From the NCBI GenBank assembly GCA_041627475.1, contig JBFKQZ010000028.1, positions 1 through 18,817 on the forward strand: a stretch of 18,817 nucleotides of DNA. The letters run 5' to 3'. Origin of the DNA: JBFGFG01 sp041627475 (GTDB taxonomy: Bacteria > Actinomycetota > Nitriliruptoria > Nitriliruptorales > Nitriliruptoraceae). The translations under genes were made by a program, and so were the position numbers. Positions within the stretch are counted from its first letter, which is position 1, and each line of letters begins with the position of its first letter. Below, in pieces: positions 14,259 to 18,817 of the stretch. Under the pieces are notes generated by a model, which made no database searches, was not told where the DNA came from, and was given only the letters and a program-made list of their open reading frames with translations.

Positions 14259-15152
14259 TCAGCGGTGGTGCGCGGCGGCCTCGGCCATGGCGTCCTCGAA
14301 GGAGACGGTCGGCGCCCAGCCGAGGTCGGCGTGTGCCGCGTCGGCGTCCCAGCGGCGCGCGATCGGCAGCTCGTCGGACGGGACGAAGGGGTCGGCGGGG
14401 TCGTCGAACCACGACATGATCTCGTCGAGGAACGTGCCCCACGTGACGTGCCCGGTCGCCACGACGTAGGTGTTGCCCACGACGCTGTCGGCCGTCAGCG
14501 CGAGGTCGACGGCCGCGGCGAAGTCGTCGACGTGGACCCAGCCGAGGTGGGCGCGTCGGTCGGGGGTGAAGGGCAGCTCGCCAGCGTCCACCCACGCCGG
14601 CACCTTCTGCCCCCAGGTGGACGTCGGGGCCCAGCCGAGGACGGCCGGTGGTCGCAGGACGACCACGTCGAGGGCGTGGTCGGCGGCCACCTGCGCGGCG
14701 ACCGCCTCGGCATCGCGCTTCGTGACGGCGTACGGGCTCGCACCGTCCTCGACCAGACGGCTGTCCGGGCTGGCGACGGTCTCGTCCTCGTGGACGACGG
14801 ACGTGGTCGAGACGTGCACGACCCGCGTCACCCCGGCCGCGGCGGCTGCCTCCAGCACGCTCCTGGTGCCGGCGACGTTCACCGCCGTCGCGACGTCGAG
14901 GTCGGGCCCCGCGACGGCGGCGCAGTGCACGACGTGCGTGACGCCGCTGAGGGCGTCCGCCAGCCCGTGGGGGTCGTCGAGCGACGCCACGGCGACGTCG
15001 ACGGCGCCGGCCTGCGACAGGTCCGCGTCCGCACGGCGGACGAGCGCCCGCACGGCGACGCCGCGCTCGGCGAGGTGACGGCAGACGCGTCCACCGACGA
15101 AGCCGTTGGCCCCGGTCACCAGGACGGTCGCGTCGGACGGCAGGTCGGTCAT
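14259..15152 (-). CDS. NAD-dependent epimerase/dehydratase (extended SDR)
   Basis: A 297-residue extended SDR. The nucleotide-binding motif is TGANGFVGG (13-21, GxxGxxG), the active-site region VSTTSVV (114-120) supplies Ser/Thr, and the catalytic pair is Tyr141/Lys145 in SPYAVTK. Residues after 150 resemble NAD-dependent epimerase/dehydratases of the dihydroflavonol-reductase-like branch, where substrates vary from sugar nucleotides to sterols, so none is assigned. The mid-region LRPPAVLGW and the WVHVDDFAAAVDLAL (about 204-218) helix are typical. ATG 15152 has GGAG 7 nt upstream. It is the first gene of the minus-strand unit ending at 10542, with the hydrolase 47 nt downstream, and is divergent from the zinc-ribbon protein across 72 bp. 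Confidence 0.9.
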   Translation of the reverse strand: MTDLPSDATVLVTGANGFVGGRVCRHLAERGVAVRALVRRADADLSQAGAVDVAVASLDDPHGLADALSGVTHVVHCAAVAGPDLDVATAVNVAGTRSVLEAAAAAGVTRVVHVSTTSVVHEDETVASPDSRLVEDGASPYAVTKRDAEAVAAQVAADHALDVVVLRPPAVLGWAPTSTWGQKVPAWVDAGELPFTPDRRAHLGWVHVDDFAAAVDLALTADSVVGNTYVVATGHVTWGTFLDEIMSWFDDPADPFVPSDELPIARRWDADAAHADLGWAPTVSFEDAMAEAAAHHR

Positions 15153-15193
15153 CGTGGCACTCCGGCTCGTGGCTCGTCGTGCAGCGAACCACG

Positions 15194-15199
15194 TACGGT
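15194..15199 (+). promoter_or_regulatory. Possible -10 box for the zinc-ribbon gene
   Basis: TACGGT, the same hexamer as at the amidase promoter, ends 25 nt before GTG 15225. No -35 is recognisable. Confidence 0.25.
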
Positions 15200-15224
15200 C
15201 GCGACGAGCGGACGGGAGGCCGGT

Positions 15225-15575
15225 GTGGCGGACATCGTGTGCCCGGCGTGCGGCGAGGACGAGGACCTCACCGGTGCGCGGCGCGACGACACGGTGGTCG
15301 TCACCTGTGGGGCCTGCACGACGTCGTTCGACCGCGACCTCACCCCGCGCTGCACGGCGTGCGGCGCCGAGGAGCTCGTGCCGGTCCCGACGAACCTGCT
15401 CGAGGACAGCGGCCGCGGCGACATGACGACGCCGACGGGGATCGTGCGACGTTGGCTGTGCTGGGCGTGCGGGGCGCAGGACGCGACGGGTCCCGGGGCG
15501 ACGTCTGCCGACGGCGACTGGCGCACGCGGCGCGCCGACCTCGGCCTCACGCGCCACCTGCGGACGCGGGACTAG
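15225..15575 (+). CDS. Small double zinc-ribbon protein
   Basis: A 116-residue soluble protein with four CxxC pairs: Cys6/Cys9, Cys28/Cys31, Cys43/Cys46 and Cys79/Cys82. The spacing suggests two zinc ribbons, the first formed by residues 6-31 and the second by 43-82. The rest is polar and has no further domain that I recognise. Such proteins may bind nucleic acid or another protein; I assign no function. GTG 15225 has GGGAGG 5 nt upstream, which decides the start; the frame is open further upstream only as antisense to the epimerase. The stop TAG shares CTAG with the surE stop. It is a single-gene transcript divergent from the epimerase. Confidence 0.8.
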   Translation: MADIVCPACGEDEDLTGARRDDTVVVTCGACTTSFDRDLTPRCTACGAEELVPVPTNLLEDSGRGDMTTPTGIVRRWLCWACGAQDATGPGATSADGDWRTRRADLGLTRHLRTRD

Positions 15576-16399
15576 TCGTTGGCCTCGACGGCCTCGCGGG
15601 TCCCGGTGGGGACGCGGGCACCACGGGGCAGGACGACGGGGGTGACCGACACGCCGCCCTCGGCGAGCACCGCGAGGTCACCGATGCCGTCGGCGTCCCC
15701 GACGTGGATGTCGAGGTCGGTCGTGAACGACCAGGTCCAGTCGTCGACCGGGTCGAACAGCGGCCCGTACGCCAGCGGCGTCAGGTCGGTGACCCGGCGG
15801 GGGCTGGTCTCGTCGGCGGTCCAGGGCAGGTTGACGCTCACGAGGTCGCAGTGGTCGAGCAGGTCGGTGCTGCCGACCCGCCGCACCGTGGCCGCACTGA
15901 CCGCGGCGAGTCGCGTCCACGTGGCGGCGGCGTCGTCGTGCTTCGCCTCGTTGCTCCAGGTCAGGAAGTCGGTCCCGTCCAGGGCCGGACCGGTCGAGAC
16001 GGCCACGGTCGGGAGGCCGGCGAAGGCTGCCTCAGCGGCGGCCCAGACAGTGCCGCTGGAGGCGAGGAACGCCGTGCCCGAGTTGTAGCCGAGGTTGATG
16101 CCGGTCACGACCGCACGTGGCGGCGCTGCGAGGAACTCCTCGGCGAACAGGCCGTACAGCCCCAGCTGGATCGCGTCGGCCGGGGTGCCGTCGACGGCGA
16201 CGATGTCGCGGCCGTCGCGCTGGACGACCTCGGCACGCACCTGGCCGTGGCGCGTCACCGCCTTGCCCGACCACGAGCGCTCGAAGGCGGGGACGCTGAT
16301 GCGGACCGGGAGACCGAGCACCCGCTCGAGCGCGTCGGCGAAGGGCAGCAGTGCGGGGCTGTCCACCCCGTCGTCGTTGCCGAGCAGGATCCAGCTCAC
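15572..16399 (-). CDS. surE: 5'/3'-nucleotidase SurE
   Basis: A 275-residue survival protein SurE, slightly longer than E. coli SurE (253). It removes phosphate from nucleoside 5'- and 3'-monophosphates, using a divalent metal. Metal-site residues are Asp9-Asp10 in LGNDDG, Ser44 in SWSGKAVT and Asn102 in GINLGYNSG; the GTPADAIQLG motif (71-80) is present. All key residues look intact. GTG 16399 overlaps the yceH stop as GTGA, so its translation is coupled to yceH. It is convergent with the zinc-ribbon gene and shares its CTAG stop. Confidence 0.95.
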   Translation of the reverse strand: MSWILLGNDDGVDSPALLPFADALERVLGLPVRISVPAFERSWSGKAVTRHGQVRAEVVQRDGRDIVAVDGTPADAIQLGLYGLFAEEFLAAPPRAVVTGINLGYNSGTAFLASSGTVWAAAEAAFAGLPTVAVSTGPALDGTDFLTWSNEAKHDDAAATWTRLAAVSAATVRRVGSTDLLDHCDLVSVNLPWTADETSPRRVTDLTPLAYGPLFDPVDDWTWSFTTDLDIHVGDADGIGDLAVLAEGGVSVTPVVLPRGARVPTGTREAVEAND

Positions 16400-17079
16400 G
16401 AGAGCTCCTCGACGATCGGTGCGACGTCGGCGCGCAGCGCGGCCAGCTCCTCGCGCAGGGCCGCGACCTCGTCCTCCAGGGCCGTGACACGCTCGGTGAG
16501 CGCACCGGCGGTCGGCGTCGGGGCGGCTGGCGCGTCGCCCGTGGCGTCGTGGGTCGGCGTCCCGGTGGGGGCCGGCGGGGGCGCCGCGTCGGCGTCACCG
16601 AGGAGGTGCTGCCAACGGGTCTCGCGGCGACCGGGCTCGCGCGGGAGCTCCTCGACCAGTGGCAGGAAGGGGTGGTCGCGCAGCCGCTCCAGGACGGCCT
16701 GGACTGCCTCGAGGTCGGCGAACTCGACCCAGCGGTCGGTCCGCGTGCGGATCTCGCCGACGGTCTGCGGCCCGCGCAGCAGCAGGACGCCGAGCACCGT
16801 CTGGTCGGCGTCGTCGAGGTCGAGCTGGACGTCCAGCGTGTGCTCGTGCTTGGACACGCGGCCGCGGACCGGTGCCGTACGGGCGAGCCCCTCGTCGCGC
16901 AGCTCGTGCAGGCCCTGCTGGACGTCGGTCTCGGCGAGGTCCATGACGGGGTCGCGGGCCGACTTCTGGTTGCACGCGTTGCGCAGGGCGTTGACCGACA
17001 GCGGGTACTGGTCGGGGGTGGTCAGGCGCTTCTCTGCGAGCGCCCCGAGCACCCGGCAGGCGACGGGGGAGAGGTCCAT
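16396..17079 (-). CDS. YceH-family protein (DUF480) with C-terminal coiled coil
   Basis: A 227-residue protein of the YceH/DUF480 family, made of two winged-helix domains. The family signature is strong: RVLGALAEKRLTTPDQYPLS (9-28), NALRNACNQKSARDPVMDL (30-48), and the second domain from about 90 with LLLRGPQTVGEIRTRT (99-114). After about residue 160 comes a Pro/Ala/Thr-rich linker (165-192) and a heptad-patterned helix (193-226), likely a coiled coil for dimerisation; some family members have such a tail. Function is not established. ATG 17079 has only a weak GGA upstream. It is coupled to surE by GTGA, and a GC-rich hairpin separates it from the exported-protein gene. Confidence 0.9.
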   Translation of the reverse strand: MDLSPVACRVLGALAEKRLTTPDQYPLSVNALRNACNQKSARDPVMDLAETDVQQGLHELRDEGLARTAPVRGRVSKHEHTLDVQLDLDDADQTVLGVLLLRGPQTVGEIRTRTDRWVEFADLEAVQAVLERLRDHPFLPLVEELPREPGRRETRWQHLLGDADAAPPPAPTGTPTHDATGDAPAAPTPTAGALTERVTALEDEVAALREELAALRADVAPIVEELS

Positions 17080-17095
17080 CGGCGGTCCAACGGTC

Positions 17096-17129
17096 GCGGG
17101 CCGGCGAGGCTACGCCCCGGCCGGCCCGC
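17096..17129 (-). terminator. Strong GC hairpin between exported-protein gene and yceH
   Basis: GCGGGCCGGC (17096-17105) and GCCGGCCCGC (17120-17129) pair perfectly over 10 bp around a 14-nt loop. It lies 17 nt beyond the yceH start and 17 nt after the exported-protein stop, so it may end that transcript; there is no T-run. The loop holds TAGCCT on the minus strand (17112-17107), a possible -10 box for yceH, so a regulatory role is also possible. Confidence 0.5.
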
Positions 17130-17146
17130 AGTGCCGTGTCGTGTGG

Positions 17147-17650
17147 TCAGTCCGCGACGACGACGTCGGCCGTCAGCGTGACCGTGTCGAGCGGTGTCCC
17201 GAGGAAGACCTCGGTGTCGATGTCGACGACGGTGCAGTGGAGGACCGGCAGCGTCTTCTGCTCGGGCTGCGCGGTGTCGAGGACGTTGTCCCCGTTGGTG
17301 ACGAGGTCGTAGTCACCGACCTCGGGGGTGTCCCAGTCGAGGGTCAGTGCGAGCTCGGCGGTGGTGCCCACGGGCTGGCCCTCGAGGCTGACCTGGATGA
17401 CGGCGGCGTCGGCCTGGGTCGAGCCCAGGGTGCCGACGGGCGTCGGCACGACCTGGTCGTAGAACGCCTCGGGCGTGAGGACCGTGACGCCGGCAGCGCG
17501 GTCCTCGCAGGGGCCGTACAGGTCCTCGTCCTCGCCCGTGACGACCTCGTCGACGGTGCCGTCGTCGGCGGTGTCCTCCGTGGTGGCCGGGGTGAAGGCG
17601 AGCGCGCCGACGGCAAGGGCGGCGGCGACGGCAAGGCGGGGCGTGCGCAT
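17147..17650 (-). CDS. Small exported protein of unknown function
   Basis: A 167-residue protein with a probable signal peptide: basic RTPRLA then a short hydrophobic stretch (6-19) and a likely cleavage near AFTPA (18-22). There is no lipobox cysteine. The mature part starts with an acidic Thr/Asp/Glu-rich stretch (23-44) and then a beta-rich region of about 110 residues; Cys48 and Cys139 could form a disulfide. I recognise no family. ATG 17650 lacks a clear ribosome-binding site. The gene is divergent from the aldo/keto reductase and lies upstream of yceH, with a hairpin between the two, so it is probably a separate transcript. Confidence 0.7.
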   Translation of the reverse strand: MRTPRLAVAAALAVGALAFTPATTEDTADDGTVDEVVTGEDEDLYGPCEDRAAGVTVLTPEAFYDQVVPTPVGTLGSTQADAAVIQVSLEGQPVGTTAELALTLDWDTPEVGDYDLVTNGDNVLDTAQPEQKTLPVLHCTVVDIDTEVFLGTPLDTVTLTADVVVAD

Positions 17651-17750
17651 GTGGACTCTCGGGTCTGGGGAGCGGGCTCGGTGGGGACTTCGGCGCGCGG
17701 CGACCGGACTCCTGCCCGACCGGTCGTCGCGTGCACTCGTGGTGACGACC

Positions 17751-17756
17751 TATCGT
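17751..17756 (+). promoter_or_regulatory. Possible -10 box for the aldo/keto reductase
   Basis: TATCGT fits TAnnnT and ends 35 nt before ATG 17792. Just after it, TTCGA-GG-TCGAA at 17756-17767 is a 12-bp imperfect palindrome that could be an operator. No -35 is seen. Confidence 0.3.
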
Positions 17757-17791
17757 TCGAGGTCGAAGCACCTCCACACCAAGGCCAACAC

Positions 17792-18772
17792 ATGACTTCG
17801 ATGGAGTACCGCCGGCTCGGACGGGCCGGCATCAAGGTCAGCGTCCTGAGCTTCGGCTCGTGGGTGACCTTCAAGAACCAGGTCGACGTCGACCTCGCCG
17901 CCGAGTGCATGCGGGTCGCGCGCGACCACGGCGTCAACTTCTTCGACAACGCCGAGGCGTACGCCGGCGGCGCGTCCGAGGAGATCATGGGGCAGGCGCT
18001 GGACCAGCTCGGCTGGGACCGACGCACCTACCTCGTCACGAGCAAGTTCTTCTGGGGCACCACCGACGGGGACGACCCGACCGTCGCCACGAACACGCGC
18101 AACACGCTCAACCGCAAGTACCTCATCGAGGCGGTGGACGCGTCGCTCGAACGCTGGAAGCTGGACCACCTCGACGTGATCTACGCACACCGGCCGGACC
18201 CCGAGACGCCGCTCGAGGAGACGGTCCGCGCGTTCAGCGACATCATCGACCACAACAAGGCGTTCTACTGGGGCACCTCCGAGTGGGCCGCCGACGAGAT
18301 CCGGGGCGCGCACGAGATCGCGCAGCGGTACGGCTGGCACGCGCCGATCACCGAGCAGCCGCAGTACAACCTCGTGCACCGCAAGCGCTTCGAGCAGGAG
18401 TACGCGCGGGTGTTCGACGAGCTCGGCTACGGCTCCACGACCTGGTCGCCGCTGGCGTCCGGTCTGCTGACGGGCAAGTACGTCGACGGGATCCCCGAGG
18501 GCTCCCGCGCGAACGTGATGTCGTGGCTGAAGGACTCGCTGACCGACGACGAGGCCAACGCGAAGGTGCGTGACTTCGTCGCCGTCGCCGACGAACTCGG
18601 CTGCACCGGGGCGCAGCTCGCCATCGCCTGGTGCGCGAAGAACCCGAACGTCTCGACCGTCATCACCGGCGCGAGCCGGCCCGAGCAGGTCGAGGAGAAC
18701 ATGGGCGCGCTGAAGGTCATGGACGCCATCACGCCCGAGGTCAAGCAGCGCATCGAGGACATCTTCGCCTGA
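17792..18772 (+). CDS. Aldo/keto reductase, Kv-beta-like (AKR6 type)
   Basis: A 326-residue NADPH-dependent aldo/keto reductase. The catalytic tetrad is complete: Asp52 and Tyr57 in FFDNAEAYAGG, Lys85 in TSKFF and His133 in YAHRPDP. The sequence is closest in feel to the voltage-gated potassium-channel beta subunits (AKR6): FFWGTTDGD (86-94), YAHRPDPETPLEETVRAF, FYWGTSEWAADEI, the TEQPQYNLVHR loop and WSPLASGLLTGKY. Kv-beta itself has Asn at the His position, so this bacterial form looks like an active enzyme. It probably reduces carbonyl compounds; no substrate is assigned. ATG 17792 has AAGG 7 nt upstream; ATG 17801 is a possible later start. No potassium channel gene is in the window. It is divergent from the exported protein. 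Confidence 0.95.
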   Translation: MTSMEYRRLGRAGIKVSVLSFGSWVTFKNQVDVDLAAECMRVARDHGVNFFDNAEAYAGGASEEIMGQALDQLGWDRRTYLVTSKFFWGTTDGDDPTVATNTRNTLNRKYLIEAVDASLERWKLDHLDVIYAHRPDPETPLEETVRAFSDIIDHNKAFYWGTSEWAADEIRGAHEIAQRYGWHAPITEQPQYNLVHRKRFEQEYARVFDELGYGSTTWSPLASGLLTGKYVDGIPEGSRANVMSWLKDSLTDDEANAKVRDFVAVADELGCTGAQLAIAWCAKNPNVSTVITGASRPEQVEENMGALKVMDAITPEVKQRIEDIFA

Positions 18773-18817
18773 CCCACCGCCCCAAGCACTTCCCGTGAGT
18801 GGCTCGCCCGACATATC
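18773..18817. other. Short right-edge tail
   Basis: These 45 bp after the reductase stop carry at most a weak imperfect dyad (AGCACT near 18784 against AGTGGCT near 18798). I see no gene start that can be supported. Confidence 0.2.

Noticed and set aside
15179..17791. Upstream in-frame extension of the aldo/keto reductase by 871 codons
   Set aside because: Antisense to surE, yceH and the exported protein; no domain outside the reductase.
18784..18806. Weak dyad after the reductase as its terminator
   Set aside because: Arms pair imperfectly and no T-run follows; too weak to call.
1..18817. Search by eye for tRNA, rRNA, CRISPR repeats, insertion sequences or att sites
   Set aside because: No cloverleaf-like element, direct-repeat array, transposase motif or long terminal inverted repeat was found.

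Overview
The window is strongly GC-rich bacterial chromosome: codon third positions are nearly all G or C, and 11 of the 20 genes appear to start with GTG. Gene content and style (prfC, an AzlCD pair, a single-chain ABC exporter, YceH beside SurE, a Kv-beta-like aldo/keto reductase, many GTGA overlaps) suggest an actinobacterium, plausibly near the Nocardioidaceae. That placement is inference. No rRNA, tRNA, CRISPR, transposase, integrase or phage gene is visible, and base composition looks even throughout. This reads as ordinary, tightly packed core or near-core chromosome rather than an island.

Layout from left to right. (1) 1-4307: the N-terminal part of an S9-type peptidase leaving the left edge (minus), a divergent DUF998 membrane protein (plus), a Bcr/CflA-type MFS exporter (minus) whose 3' end overlaps the DUF998 gene, and a divergent amidase-signature enzyme (plus). 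(2) 4304-7726: a four-gene minus-strand unit in transcription order DUF421 membrane protein, PlsC-type acyltransferase, zinc alcohol dehydrogenase, short-chain dehydrogenase. (3) 7832-10540: prfC (release factor 3) on plus, then a probable hairpin, a three-half-site operator candidate and a leaderless-looking azlCD pair. (4) 10542-15152: a minus-strand unit in the order NAD-dependent epimerase, membrane-anchored alpha/beta hydrolase, ABC exporter, and a single-pass protein whose C-terminal half looks like a Rieske fold without its metal ligands. The last three genes are joined by GTGA overlaps. (5) 15225-18772: a small double zinc-ribbon protein (plus), yceH-surE (minus, coupled), a small exported protein (minus) followed by a strong GC hairpin, and a divergent Kv-beta-like aldo/keto reductase (plus).

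Spacing is very tight. Two convergent gene pairs share a CTAG for both stop codons (4304-4307 and 15572-15575), and a third ends in the palindromic TGAGTCA (10538-10544). Same-strand neighbours are often coupled by TGATG, ATGA or GTGA overlaps. No established defence, secondary-metabolite or mobile system is present. The items most worth a second look are the azlCD operator, the hydrolase/ABC/Rieske-like envelope module, and the hairpin upstream of yceH-surE.
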